Assembly (NCBI GenBank): GCA_965200355.1
Contig: OZ241351.1
Location: forward strand, 1,612,001 to 1,676,000
Reading direction: 5' to 3'
DNA length: 64,000 nt
DNA from: Bin18 sp965200355
Lineage (GTDB): Bacteria; Desulfobacterota; Binatia; Bin18
Shown one piece after another: positions 35,623 to 44,772 of the stretch; position 1 is the first letter of the stretch; each line of letters opens with the position of its first letter. The notes beneath the pieces were generated by a model. That model saw only the letters and a list, made by a program, of their open reading frames with translations. It ran no database searches and was not told the DNA's origin. A program made the position numbers and the translations under genes.

Positions 35623-36918
35623 TCGAAGAGCCTGCTCATAGGCGGCCACTGCTTCTCCCTTCTGGCCCGTTTGCCCTAAAGCGCGCCCGAGACTCACATA
35701 GGCATAGGCGTAATCCGGCTGAAGATGGATCGTCTGTCGCCAGGCCTGCATAGCCTCCGCTAGATTGCCTTCTGCCGCGAGTACATGACCAAGGCGATGG
35801 TGCACATGGGCTGAGGCTGGGACCAACTGCAAGGCGGTGCGGTAGGCTGACAATGCGTCCTGGATATGCCCGGCGGTCTCACACGCGCGGGCAAGGTGGA
35901 TATGGATAGTCGCGTCATCCGGGCTGAGACGCGCGGCCTCGCGCAATGCCGTCATTGCCTGGGCGAGTTCCCCGCGTTCTTGCAGCGCTATTCCTATCCG
36001 ATAATGCGCCTCAGCGTGACTGGGGGCCTGGTGTATGGCTTCACGCCACTGATGAATCGCCCCATCGACATTCCCCTGATTATAGAGGGTATAGCCCTGC
36101 CTGAGATGCCGGGCGGCTAGGGCTGAAACGGGTGGATTGAGGGGGTCCTGAGCTGGGATGCCGGGGGCCGGCACAGGCGACCTCGGGGTTGATGGGGGAG
36201 TAGCCGTGAGCGGGGGAGCCGCGCTCAGCCCTTGGGGGGAGGCTGGTAAAGGGCTGGTCCGGGGTGACACTCCTCTGTCAGGCGTCTCAGGTGGTGAGGC
36301 AGCCGGCGGTGGTGCGCGACGGGGTGAGGGTGGGGAGACCTTTTTTGTTACTTTCTTCGCCAAGGCTGTCGGAGCGGGCTTCGCCAAGGCTGTCGGAGCG
36401 GGAGACGCCGGCTCCAGGGCGCGGACAAAGAGAATCTGAGTGTCTTCCTGCTGAGAATCGCCAGCTTGTTCAGCGTGGCCCTTGGGAGCGTCCGAGTCAG
36501 GCGGTTCATTCAGGACAGCAGTCACAATATGTGCCTGTTGCTCAACTGAAAAAGACGGAATCTGGCTCGTCTTGAGGTCGAGGACGAAACGGGTGTGGTG
36601 AGGATGGGAGCCAACTCGGACCCGCGTAATCAGCGTGTCGGCTGCGGTATACGTGGCTGAGGCTGAGCGTTCAACGCCTCCGCTTACATCAATGACCAAG
36701 CGAGCCGGGGCGCGTAAGGAAAAGGCGCGGACAGAATCCGGTGGCTGGGAGAAGTGGAAGCGGAGCGTTCGCTGGTTGCCTGCCTGAGCGAGCTTTATCT
36801 CCTGCACATACAGTCCCACGGGTCGGGCAAGAGATTGCGCACCACTCTTCCCAGGGGCTAGCAGGCTCAGCCCGGTCCACGTCACGACCAGGACGAGGAA
36901 TGCCGTCTGTTTCTTCAT
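35551..36918 (-). CDS. AMIN-domain TPR protein (paralogue A)
   Basis: The 455-residue exported protein has a signal peptide (residues 1-27, ending KSGAQS), an AMIN domain (about 35-130; QEIKLAQ, RLVIDVSGG, LVLDL-type strands), a long proline/alanine-rich linker (about 140-260) and at least five TPR units (about 275-440; for example AHYRIGIALQERGELAQAM). AMIN domains bind peptidoglycan or guide periplasmic localisation; TPRs bind partners. ATG 36918 is chosen because the signal peptide begins there, although the frame is open to 37125. The start follows the upstream paralogue by 16 nt. The linker carries a 24-nt tandem duplication. Confidence 0.78.
   Translation of the reverse strand: MKKQTAFLVLVVTWTGLSLLAPGKSGAQSLARPVGLYVQEIKLAQAGNQRTLRFHFSQPPDSVRAFSLRAPARLVIDVSGGVERSASATYTAADTLITRVRVGSHPHHTRFVLDLKTSQIPSFSVEQQAHIVTAVLNEPPDSDAPKGHAEQAGDSQQEDTQILFVRALEPASPAPTALAKPAPTALAKKVTKKVSPPSPRRAPPPAASPPETPDRGVSPRTSPLPASPQGLSAAPPLTATPPSTPRSPVPAPGIPAQDPLNPPVSALAARHLRQGYTLYNQGNVDGAIHQWREAIHQAPSHAEAHYRIGIALQERGELAQAMTALREAARLSPDDATIHIHLARACETAGHIQDALSAYRTALQLVPASAHVHHRLGHVLAAEGNLAEAMQAWRQTIHLQPDYAYAYVSLGRALGQTGQKGEAVAAYEQALRLDPRAPFVEEVRQQLARLRAAEP
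36355..36402. repeat. Perfect 24-nt tandem duplication in the linker of an AMIN-TPR gene
   Basis: Two identical 24-nt copies (36355-36378 and 36379-36402) encode two consecutive PTALAKPA-like octapeptides in the proline/alanine-rich linker. The copies are exact, so the duplication is recent. Confidence 0.9.
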
Positions 36919-36934
36919 CGTTGCGGTCTCTCTG

Positions 36935-38131
36935 CTACGACTCTCGGAGGCGCGCCACACGTTTGCGTATCTCCGCGCACAGGGCATCGGCATTGCTTTT
37001 TTTTCGGTTATCCTCAAACGCTTGCGTAAAACGAACGCAGACCGGGACGGCGTTTTTGTATGTAGACAGGGCGTCTTTCTTCCTGCCCATCTTTTCGAGT
37101 GCTTCGCCGTAGTTAGCATAGGCATAGGCGTAATGAGGCGCTAGTTGTATGGTCTGGTACCAGGCATTGGCCGCCCCCTGCCAATCCTCTCTCCCGGCTA
37201 AGAGATATCCCAGCCGATTGTGGACGTAGGGGGCGGAAGGAACCAGCTGGAGGGCTTTTTGATAGGTGTCAAACGCGCTTTGTTCCTCGCCCAGCGCTTC
37301 GAACGCGCGGGCAAGATGGACGTACGCAGTGGCATTATCCGGGTCAAGCTGGAGCGCGTGCTGAAAGGCGTCCGCGGCTTGGGTATGATTTTTTTGGTCT
37401 CGGAAGGCAATCCCTAAGAGATGATGGGCCTGGGCAGTCTGCGGAGCGAGGCGCAGGGTCTCTTGCCACTCGATGATTGCCTTATCAATTTTACCCGCAT
37501 CATAGAGAATTTGTCCCTGTTCAAGATGATAGCGGGCCTGTTGCGATAATGGTTGTGGAGAAGCGGACCGCTCCGGTGCAATCTGGGGGGAAGGCGGCGG
37601 TGGGGTCGCTGCCACGACTGGAGTCGGGCTCTTGAGTAGAGGTGGGGAAGCCGGTGGTGTTTGAGCGCGCGAAAAAAGCACATGGGTCCGCGCCGCCGCA
37701 GAGCCCTCGCCCCGCTCTCCAAGTCGGGCAAGCACCGTGGTCGCCTGGTGTTCAACCGTATGCTCCGGCACTGTTTGGCTGTTGAGGTCTAGGACAAGGC
37801 GCAGACGTTGGGGATGGGAACCGGTGCGCACCTGGGCGAGGAGGGGATCATTTGCCTGGTAGCTCTGGGACGGCACGTTTTGCACCGGGCCATGCACATC
37901 AATAACGAGGCGTGGGGGCGACGAGAGGGCAAACGACCGGATGGAGTCAGGCGACTGAGAAAACTGAAACCGAACCAGGCGTGTTTCCCCCTCAGTGGTC
38001 AGACGTATTTCTTGTAAGCGGAGCGCAGCAGACTGGGAAAAGGCCGGGGACAGCCATAAAACGAGCCCGACGCTCCCCATCCCGAGATGGACGGCAGCAA
38101 AAATTTTGAAGCCGGTTCGTTTTCTTTGCAT
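36935..38131 (-). CDS. AMIN-domain TPR protein (paralogue B)
   Basis: The 398-residue protein has a signal peptide (ending AFSQS near residue 34), an AMIN domain (about 38-135; RLQEIRLTTEGETRLV, RLVIDVHG), a short proline-rich linker and five or six TPR repeats (about 195-385; AHHLLGIAFRDQKNHTQAA). It is first in a leftward pair with paralogue A. A third copy sits at 41277. Such proteins would act in the periplasm as peptidoglycan-linked scaffolds. Divergent from the DUF1329 gene across a 184-nt promoter region. Confidence 0.78.
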   Translation of the reverse strand: MQRKRTGFKIFAAVHLGMGSVGLVLWLSPAFSQSAALRLQEIRLTTEGETRLVRFQFSQSPDSIRSFALSSPPRLVIDVHGPVQNVPSQSYQANDPLLAQVRTGSHPQRLRLVLDLNSQTVPEHTVEHQATTVLARLGERGEGSAAARTHVLFSRAQTPPASPPLLKSPTPVVAATPPPPSPQIAPERSASPQPLSQQARYHLEQGQILYDAGKIDKAIIEWQETLRLAPQTAQAHHLLGIAFRDQKNHTQAADAFQHALQLDPDNATAYVHLARAFEALGEEQSAFDTYQKALQLVPSAPYVHNRLGYLLAGREDWQGAANAWYQTIQLAPHYAYAYANYGEALEKMGRKKDALSTYKNAVPVCVRFTQAFEDNRKKSNADALCAEIRKRVARLRES

Positions 38132-38220
38132 AGCGCGACTTGCTCGGGTTCCTATCCGGCCTGAAAGAGTCGGCGATTTTTTGTCATCCCTGCTTCTTCA
38201 ATCCTGATAAAAATAATCCC

Positions 38221-38249
38221 TTGACAGCAAAGAATATGTCCAATACTTA
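38221..38249 (+). promoter_or_regulatory. Candidate sigma-70-type promoter for the DUF1329/DUF1302 pair
   Basis: TTGACA at 38221 is followed after exactly 17 nt by TACTTA, a weak -10 match, in an AT-richer divergent intergenic region 67 nt upstream of the DUF1329 start. Confidence 0.35.
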
Positions 38250-38315
38250 CTGCGAGTCAATAAATCCGCACCGAGAGTAAAGTTCTGTTCGCTTTCGGAC
38301 AAGGGAGGCACCTAT

Positions 38316-39641
38316 ATGGAGAAGCGCGCGTTACGGGGTCCCGGCTGTTTTTTATCGTATTTCCCGGTGGTCGCCTTGGCGCTGGTGCTCAGCGGCCTGT
38401 GGGTGCCACCCACAACCGTGCTTGCCAATCAGGACCAGAGCTATGACACGCTCCGGCACTGGATTGAGCACTCCCGCCCGGAGACCGCGCTGGCTCCTGG
38501 ACAGCATCTCACCCTCAAAGACCGCGCCGTACTTGAATCATTCATTCCTCAGACGGCCTGGGAATACTACTTCTATGACGGCATGGATATGGAGATCACG
38601 GAATCCGGGACCTACCCGCCCCCGGAAGGCTGGGGCCAGAATGTTCCGTCCGGGTATAAACTGGACGAGCAGGGTGTGTTGGTTGGATTTAAGGGCGGGG
38701 GGTTTCCCTTCCCGGACATCGACGCAGACGACCCACACGCGGCCCAGAAAGTCATCTGGAATATGTTGTGGCGGCCTGGGGCCGAAGACTATGTGATGCC
38801 GATGGTGGCTTGGTCGCGGAGTCTCAACGGCAAGTTGGACCGCCAGTTTGAGTTTACCGCGGTCGCTTCCCGTTATGCCCAGGGAGACCACTGCTTGGTG
38901 CCGGGCTATGAAGAAGTGAAAACCAAGCAACTGATGGAATTCCGCTCGCCGCGCGACTTGGCCGGGGCGAAAATGCTGACCAAAACCTATGTAGACCACT
39001 ACAAAGAGGACAACGGCTGGATGTATACGCCCGCCCAGCGCAAGCCGCGCCGCACGCTGGCCTCCGAGCGCACCAGTGAGGTCATGGGCATGGATTACAC
39101 CATGGAAGACGCCATGGGCTTTGGCGGCAAGGTGTATGAGCACAACTGGAGCTATCTGGGCAAACGGCGGCTCCTGGCCACGATGAACGTCGAGACCAAC
39201 CCGGAAGCCGGCGGCCCGCATCTGTGGGTGCCGAAGAATACGCGCTGGGAGGTACGCGAGGCACACGTGCTGCTGATTGATCCCAAATCCGATAACCACC
39301 CGTATAGCCATAAAATTGTGTTTATCGACACCGAGACCTTCTGGACGCTGTGGATGTTCGGCTTCGACCGGCAGGACGACCAGCTCCTGCGCATGAACCA
39401 GCATTTCCTGAAGTACTCCGATGGCTTTGCCCACGATACGGTTGACCAAGCCCCCTATATGAAGCTGGATTTCTCGAATAATGTCGGGCAGCGCCTATTC
39501 TACCATCTGGGAGAAACCGACATTAACGCCAAAAAGCCACATGCGACGTACTCGCACTGTTATGTCATGACGAGACGTTTCTCCTCGGGACGGGCCAAGC
39601 AAGTCTATTCCGTCCGCAGTATGGTCAGCGGGCGGCGCTAG
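38316..39641 (+). CDS. DUF1329 exported outer-membrane-associated protein
   Basis: The 441-residue protein has a signal peptide (ending TVLANQ, about residue 38) and the conserved DUF1329 body with repeated aromatic motifs, for example RPGAEDYVMPMVAWSRS, YVDHYKEDNGWMYTPAQRKPRR and FIDTETFWTLWMFGFDR. DUF1329 proteins are usually encoded beside a DUF1302 outer-membrane protein and RND/MMPL transporters, and resemble LolA/LolB-type lipid carriers. GGGAGG precedes ATG 38316. It is 20 nt upstream of the DUF1302 gene, forming the usual pair. No RND exporter is in view. Confidence 0.85.
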   Translation: MEKRALRGPGCFLSYFPVVALALVLSGLWVPPTTVLANQDQSYDTLRHWIEHSRPETALAPGQHLTLKDRAVLESFIPQTAWEYYFYDGMDMEITESGTYPPPEGWGQNVPSGYKLDEQGVLVGFKGGGFPFPDIDADDPHAAQKVIWNMLWRPGAEDYVMPMVAWSRSLNGKLDRQFEFTAVASRYAQGDHCLVPGYEEVKTKQLMEFRSPRDLAGAKMLTKTYVDHYKEDNGWMYTPAQRKPRRTLASERTSEVMGMDYTMEDAMGFGGKVYEHNWSYLGKRRLLATMNVETNPEAGGPHLWVPKNTRWEVREAHVLLIDPKSDNHPYSHKIVFIDTETFWTLWMFGFDRQDDQLLRMNQHFLKYSDGFAHDTVDQAPYMKLDFSNNVGQRLFYHLGETDINAKKPHATYSHCYVMTRRFSSGRAKQVYSVRSMVSGRR

Positions 39642-39661
39642 ACTTCTGGGGAGAGTTTCCT

Positions 39662-41260
39662 ATGCGCCTTCGTCCCTGCTTTGCCTGGTGTGTCCTCTTC
39701 CTCGGCTTGGCCGTGCTGCCCGCACCGTCGTGGGGTATCATCAATGTGGCTGATGACATTGAACTCGAAGGATTTGTCAAAACCCAAAATATCCTCCGCA
39801 CCCCCATGTTTCGGGATGCGGAACTCATCATGCAGCGGAATACGGCCCAACTGGAGGGCAAGTATTATTTCTTACGTGAAAGCCAGGCCTTTGGGCGTTT
39901 CTCCACTGGCCGGCTGGAAGAGGCGACGCTGACCCTCATTGGTCGCGGCGTGTACGACTCGATTTACGATATTCGACACACCTACAGTGAAGCGTTCGGC
40001 AAGGATGAGCGGCTCAACCGGCAGTTTGAGTACAAACTTCGTGAAGCCTTTGTGGATATGGTGTTGCCTCCGTTTACCCTGCGGCTGGGCCGGCAGCAGG
40101 TCGTGTGGGGGGAGACCGATAATTTTCGGGCGCTGGATGTGATCAATCCGCTTGACCTGCGCTGGCACGCCAACTGGGAGCCCTGGGAAGATATCCGCAT
40201 TCCGCTCTGGATGGTGCGGGCGATTTACGACATTGGCAAATTCGGCCCGCTCGAAGAATCCTTTATCGAGGCGGTCTGGATTCCGTGGGATTTTCAGCCC
40301 AATAAGGTCGCTGCCGACCCCCGCCGGCCGTGGGGGTTTATTGGCGACGGCCTGGCTGAGGTGGCGAATTCTGTGATGGTTGGAGATGAACTCCTTGACC
40401 TCGCCCTTATAGTGAGGGATGACAAGCCGAGCAAAAAATTCAAAAACGGCCAAGCCGGGGCTCGCTTCAAGGCCATCTGGGGTGGGATCGATTTCAGCCT
40501 CAACTACTTCTACGGTTTTTCCGCGGACGCCGGCTTCAAGGTCCGCTCGAATCGTCTTGAGGGCGACACCTGGCATACCGTGCTTGACCGCGTGCATCCG
40601 CGCTCCCACGTCTTGGGCATTGCGGCCAATTATTCGGAGGAAAAATATACGCAGTCCGTTTTCCGGGTGGAAACGACTTTTACCACGGGCGTGCCGGTCG
40701 CACTCGACCCGACTGCGGCATTCTCCCGAATCGACCGGGATGGGAATCTCTTTGACACTGCCGACCGCTCGGTTGTCATGTTGGCCATTGACCGCCCGAC
40801 CTGGATTCGCCCGCTGAACAATTTACGGACATTTTTCCTCTCCGCCCAGTTCTTCTGGCGACGCTATCTGGACTACAGCCGGCTCTACCGCGGCATTCCG
40901 TCCGTCCTTCGTGCCCACAACAGCGACGGCGAGGTCGTGCCGGGCCGATTCGTCAGCACGAATAGAGACAAAATCGATCAGAACGAGTTTGTCTTGACCT
41001 TTTCCGCTTCCACCAGCTATGGGCCGGGCGGGCTGTGGCAGCCGTTGTTTGTGTTTGCGCTCGATCCGCTCTCCACGGGGGCGTATAATAAATTCGCTCT
41101 GGACTACCTGTGGTCAAACTATTTTGTCCTGCGGTTTGAGCAGAATTTCTTCTGGCGCGTCCGCTCGCACGACCCCGGTCCCTGGGCTATTGGCGACCTG
41201 TACGGTCGTCCCCGTGACAGCCGTCACGAGAGTGTGGTCAGCGCGATCTTTCAATTCTAG
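39662..41260 (+). CDS. DUF1302 outer-membrane beta-barrel protein
   Basis: The 532-residue protein has a signal peptide (residues 1-23), an early segment IELEGFVKTQNILRT, an RLGRQQVVWGETDNFRALDVINPLDLR block that marks the DUF1302 family, and alternating hydrophobic strands ending in a terminal aromatic (FQF), typical of outer-membrane barrels inserted by BamA. It is encoded 20 nt after DUF1329. The pair is thought to move hydrophobic compounds across the envelope, fitting the lipid and hydrolase genes. Its 3' end is 16 nt from the convergent AMIN-TPR gene. Confidence 0.85.
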   Translation: MRLRPCFAWCVLFLGLAVLPAPSWGIINVADDIELEGFVKTQNILRTPMFRDAELIMQRNTAQLEGKYYFLRESQAFGRFSTGRLEEATLTLIGRGVYDSIYDIRHTYSEAFGKDERLNRQFEYKLREAFVDMVLPPFTLRLGRQQVVWGETDNFRALDVINPLDLRWHANWEPWEDIRIPLWMVRAIYDIGKFGPLEESFIEAVWIPWDFQPNKVAADPRRPWGFIGDGLAEVANSVMVGDELLDLALIVRDDKPSKKFKNGQAGARFKAIWGGIDFSLNYFYGFSADAGFKVRSNRLEGDTWHTVLDRVHPRSHVLGIAANYSEEKYTQSVFRVETTFTTGVPVALDPTAAFSRIDRDGNLFDTADRSVVMLAIDRPTWIRPLNNLRTFFLSAQFFWRRYLDYSRLYRGIPSVLRAHNSDGEVVPGRFVSTNRDKIDQNEFVLTFSASTSYGPGGLWQPLFVFALDPLSTGAYNKFALDYLWSNYFVLRFEQNFFWRVRSHDPGPWAIGDLYGRPRDSRHESVVSAIFQF

Positions 41261-41276
41261 TCCTGGGCGACCGGCC

Positions 41277-42455
41277 CTATGATTCCGAGGCGCGGAGACG
41301 GTCAATCCGCTTCCTGACCTCGGACACAAAAGGCGCCTGCGGGTCCAGTTCGACCGCGCGCTCATAGGCAGCAAGGGCCTGTGTCTTTTGTCCCAGACTC
41401 TCAAGCGCCTCCCCCAGATTGGCATGGGTGTAGGCATAGTCCGGGTCTAAGGCGACCGCCTGCTGCCACTCGTCCGCCGCGGCTTGGTGCTTGCCCTGCG
41501 CGGCAAAAATATGACCCAGGCGGTCATGGATATACGACGAGGTCGGAACGAGTTGGAGCGCTTTCCGATACGCGGCCACGGCCTCCTGGATATCCCCGTT
41601 GGCTTCGAGCGTGCGGGCAAGATGCACCTGGGCCATCGCATTCTGCGGGTCGAGCCGGAGCGATGCCTGTAACATGTCAACTGCCTCGCCCCGCGCCCCA
41701 TGATCTCCAAGCGCTAACCCGAGCAGGTGGTGGGCCTTGGCGTTGGTCGGCAAGAGCCGAACCGCTTCGCGCCACTCCGCGATGGCCTTCTTCAGGTCGC
41801 CGGTATCGTAAAACTCCTGTCCCTGCCGCAGATGGAGCAGGGCCTGGGACGATACAGATCGCTGCGGCCCCGAGTCGGATGGTTGAGCGTCCGGCTCAGC
41901 CGCCGGCTGCGCAGCAGGGGTTGGCAGCGGTGGCGGCACGCTCGGGACGGGCGTCTCTGGACGGGCAGGGAGGGCAATGCTGCGCTTGGGTGGCGCTTTT
42001 GCCGTCTTGGTTGTCTGCGAAAAAAGGACCTGGGAGGAGGCGTCTCCTGCCGTCCCGTTTTCATGGACAAAGACAATGGCCACCCGGTCGGCGCGTTGTT
42101 CTACGGTAAAGGGCGGAATCGTGGTCCGTTTGAGGTCCAGGACCAGTCGGAGGTGGGTCGGGTGCGTACCCAGACGAACCTGGGCCAGGATTGCGTCCTC
42201 CGCCTGGTACACGGCTGTTGGCGTGCCTCGGGGCTGGCCCTGGACATCAATGACCAAACGGGAAGGAGACGAGAGCGCAAACGAGTTGATAGCATCCGGG
42301 GGGCGCGAGAACTGAAAGAGGACAGAGTGTCGATTGCCTTGGACTGAAAGCCGGACTTTTTGCAGACTCAGCAGCTCGGATTGAGCAAAAACTACGGCCC
42401 ATTCCAGGCCGAGCCAGACAGCTATCGCACTGACAAAGAGCCACGTCTTGCGCAC
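41277..42455 (-). CDS. AMIN-domain TPR protein (paralogue C)
   Basis: The 392-residue protein repeats the architecture of the genes at 35551 and 36935: signal peptide (ending VVFAQS, residue 26), AMIN domain (about 30-125; LQKVRLSVQGNRHSV, RLVIDVQGQ), linker, then TPRs (about 200-380; AHHLLGLALGDHGARGEAV). C-terminal TPRs are nearly superimposable with paralogue A (AYERAVELDPQAPFVSEVRKR). It follows the MFS gene by 9 nt, so the two are probably one leftward operon. Confidence 0.78.
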   Translation of the reverse strand: MRKTWLFVSAIAVWLGLEWAVVFAQSELLSLQKVRLSVQGNRHSVLFQFSRPPDAINSFALSSPSRLVIDVQGQPRGTPTAVYQAEDAILAQVRLGTHPTHLRLVLDLKRTTIPPFTVEQRADRVAIVFVHENGTAGDASSQVLFSQTTKTAKAPPKRSIALPARPETPVPSVPPPLPTPAAQPAAEPDAQPSDSGPQRSVSSQALLHLRQGQEFYDTGDLKKAIAEWREAVRLLPTNAKAHHLLGLALGDHGARGEAVDMLQASLRLDPQNAMAQVHLARTLEANGDIQEAVAAYRKALQLVPTSSYIHDRLGHIFAAQGKHQAAADEWQQAVALDPDYAYTHANLGEALESLGQKTQALAAYERAVELDPQAPFVSEVRKRIDRLRASES

Positions 42456-42464
42456 AGTTATTCT

Positions 42465-43673
42465 CTACTCTGGTGTGGGTCTGTTACCGCCGATTTTCTC
42501 AACCACTCGCCCAGCCTGGAGAAGTCCATCAGAATCATACGTCAAATAATAGCAGGCGACGGTACACACGATACACAACAGACCCGCACTATAGAACATA
42601 CTGCTCAAATGATAATAATCGACGATAATGCCGAAGACCGGTGGAGCAATGGTCATCCCAAAGCTATGAACCGTCAAGAGCATACTCATCATCGTTCCCA
42701 TACTTGACCCCGGTGTATGCTCCATGGCCAGCGCCATATGGGCGGGATAGGCCAACCCAAACCCCGCGCCAACCAGGGCATTCAAGCCGAGTAAATGCCA
42801 GAATGTTGAGGCCAGGGGAAAACCAGCCAGGGAAATGGTGCTGAGCAGGCTGCCGATACCGATGAGCGCGGCCTTACTCATCCGGTCGGACAGCCGTCCG
42901 CACGGCGACTGAAGGATCGTGCTAATCAAGACGTTCAGGGAAATCAGCGCGCCAACCTGTGAGGTGGTCAACGGCAGCAGGGAGGCTGACAGCAGGGGGA
43001 CAAAGACCCAAATGAGGGTGCTGGACAACGCGTACACCACCCGAAAGAGTGCCACCCCCAGAATGGGTCGCGCGGAGAAAATCGTGCGCCAGGAGGCTCC
43101 CCCTTTTTTTTCTGAGACGTGCTGTTGTTGGACTTCGGGGAGGAAGAAGAGCAGCAGGAGTAAAGACAAGAGGCTCAGGCCACCTAGGAGGATAAAGCTG
43201 GCCTGCATATTGAACAGGTCTTTCATCACCCCGCCTAAGAGCGGCCCTCCGGCCACACCGCCCAGAAAAGCCGTATTGACATAACCAGCATACTCCCCCT
43301 CTTTTCCTTTGGGGGTCAGGTCGCCCACATACGCCATCGACACCGGCTGGACCATGGCCGTGGCGACACCCTGGAGCGCCATGATCACGATGAGGGCTAA
43401 CAGGCTGTCAGCGAGCAAATAGGCAGCCGAGCTGAGGGCGTAGCAGAACAGCCCCCAGAGTAAAAACGCCTTGCGGCCATGCCGGTCCGAGGCCCGACCG
43501 ATGAAGGGCAGCAGAAAAGTCCGAGACGCCGAGTGCGCCCCAAACAGAATGCCGACGGCCACGCCACTCGCGCCGAACTCCTGGGCGTAGATAGGGATAA
43601 AGGGAATCACCACCCCATTCCCCAGCATGGTGGCAAACAGCGCCACTGACAGCACAAAAAGCGGCCCGCTCAT
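42465..43673 (-). CDS. MFS transporter (drug-efflux type)
   Basis: The 402-residue integral membrane protein has 12 predicted hydrophobic segments and the MFS loop motif GRASDRHGRKAFLLWG between helices 2 and 3, with a second copy GRLSDRMSKAALIG in the second half. Pattern resembles the drug:H+ antiporter-1 group. ATG 43673, after AGAGGG, starts directly at the first helix; the frame to 43838 adds a non-hydrophobic tail and is rejected. It is the first gene of a pair with AMIN-TPR paralogue C. Substrate unknown. Confidence 0.8.
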   Translation of the reverse strand: MSGPLFVLSVALFATMLGNGVVIPFIPIYAQEFGASGVAVGILFGAHSASRTFLLPFIGRASDRHGRKAFLLWGLFCYALSSAAYLLADSLLALIVIMALQGVATAMVQPVSMAYVGDLTPKGKEGEYAGYVNTAFLGGVAGGPLLGGVMKDLFNMQASFILLGGLSLLSLLLLLFFLPEVQQQHVSEKKGGASWRTIFSARPILGVALFRVVYALSSTLIWVFVPLLSASLLPLTTSQVGALISLNVLISTILQSPCGRLSDRMSKAALIGIGSLLSTISLAGFPLASTFWHLLGLNALVGAGFGLAYPAHMALAMEHTPGSSMGTMMSMLLTVHSFGMTIAPPVFGIIVDYYHLSSMFYSAGLLCIVCTVACYYLTYDSDGLLQAGRVVEKIGGNRPTPE

Positions 43674-43801
43674 ACGGCCCTCTGAGCTATCAGCCGCCTC
43701 TGGGAAAAGATAGGGAAGCGGAGGCGAGTCAGCACACGGACGGGTACAAGCAGGGCCGTGGTGCTGGACCGTCACTCTGGAATGTTCATATGAGGCTGGC
43801 C

Positions 43802-44134
43802 CTAACGTGCGGCGCGGTCCAGCACTTCTTCGGCCCACTGGTTCAGGCTCTTGCCAGACAGTTCGGCCGCGATGACAGCCTTACGGTGCACCTCGGGACT
43901 GACCCGAAACATCACCTGGCCAGAGAAAGCCTTTTGCGGCTTTCTGCCGACCTTGGCACAGGTCTCGATATAATCCTCAACGGCCTCGTGGAACGCTGCT
44001 CGCAGCCCCCCTACCGTATCCGCGTGGAAGCCCACGCCATCGTGAATACCAGCGACCCGGCCTAGGAAGATTCCATCGTCGTCGTCATATTCAATACGGG
44101 CCGAATAGCCCTTGTAGCGCATGGTATTGGTCAT
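43802..44134 (-). CDS. hicB: HicB-family antitoxin
   Basis: The 110-residue protein has the HicB partial RNase H-like domain (YKGYSARIEYDDDDGIFLG, residues 7-25, and TVGGLRAAFHEAVEDYIE) and a C-terminal DNA-binding segment (VSPEVHRKAVIAAELSGKSLNQWAEEVL) of the ribbon-helix-helix type. HicB neutralises the HicA mRNA interferase and represses its own operon. It overlaps hicA by 4 nt (ATGA), with hicA upstream. Confidence 0.9.
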   Translation of the reverse strand: MTNTMRYKGYSARIEYDDDDGIFLGRVAGIHDGVGFHADTVGGLRAAFHEAVEDYIETCAKVGRKPQKAFSGQVMFRVSPEVHRKAVIAAELSGKSLNQWAEEVLDRAAR

Positions 44135-44385
44135 GGGATTACTCCGATCCGTTCCAGGAACGCACGGGCAGCGCGGACCTGATAGCGTTTGGCTTCCTTG
44201 GTCGGGTGCGGGCGGTGAAACGTTTCTACCTGCCCATCCTTCTCAAACCGTACTCGTGAGCCTCGCCCCTCGATAACCCTGGCTCCAGCGGCGAGCAGTA
44301 GGCTCTCGACCTCGGCCCATTCGATGGTGCCTGACACCGGGTCGGTAAAGACGGCGGCCAGGGTCTTACGGTGCTTGCTTCTCAC
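44131..44385 (-). CDS. hicA: HicA-family mRNA interferase toxin
   Basis: HicA is a small double-stranded RNA-binding-fold RNase that cuts mRNAs. The product shows IEWAEVESLLLAAGARVIEG, VRFEKDGQVETFHRPH (catalytic His region) and VRAARAFLERIGVIP, as expected. The frame is open to ATG 44439 (102 aa); I prefer GTG 44385, giving 84 aa, closer to family length, though neither start has a strong ribosome site. It precedes hicB on the same strand with an ATGA overlap. Confidence 0.85.
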   Translation of the reverse strand: MRSKHRKTLAAVFTDPVSGTIEWAEVESLLLAAGARVIEGRGSRVRFEKDGQVETFHRPHPTKEAKRYQVRAARAFLERIGVIP

Positions 44386-44439
44386 GGGCTCTCTATGGCA
44401 GATGCTTGCGTTATTTGCAAGCATCTGGCGGCGAAGCAT

Positions 44440-44772
44440 CCCAGGCTCTGCCTATCTCGCGTGGGTCGGGATTCAGTAGCGACGGCCATGGCCCGCATCA
44501 CGGCCCACGAGATTATGCTTCTCTATGACTCCTAGGGAGTTCTTCCGGTTTGACATATCTACCCCTTTCGGTCGTATTCCTGTCCGTCCACGTTCAACAT
44601 GGTACCCGCTGAGTCGGGTCGCCTGCTGAATAGAACACACCATAAAGCGCGGGAGTAGCTACCCGCGCTGTGGTGAATACGCAGGACCTCACTCCATTCC
44701 ATGTTGTGATGTGGACACGGCCAGGCAAGCCTGACGGGACCAATCTTTACTCGTTAAAGGAGACACCAGCGC
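44440..44772. other. Gene-free spacer upstream of the small membrane-protein gene
   Basis: No open frame of convincing quality is seen. It includes a perfect 8-bp inverted repeat AGCGCGGG/CCCGCGCT at 44646-44653 and 44662-44669 (8-nt spacer), without a T tract, and a TTGACA at about 44551 with no good -10. It could hold the promoter and operator of hicAB and of the gene at 44773, or an undetected small RNA. Confidence 0.4.

Noticed and set aside
44440..44772. Possible attachment site or small RNA near hicAB
   Set aside because: Only one inverted repeat without T tract, no tRNA end, integrase or direct repeats seen; kept as a described spacer.
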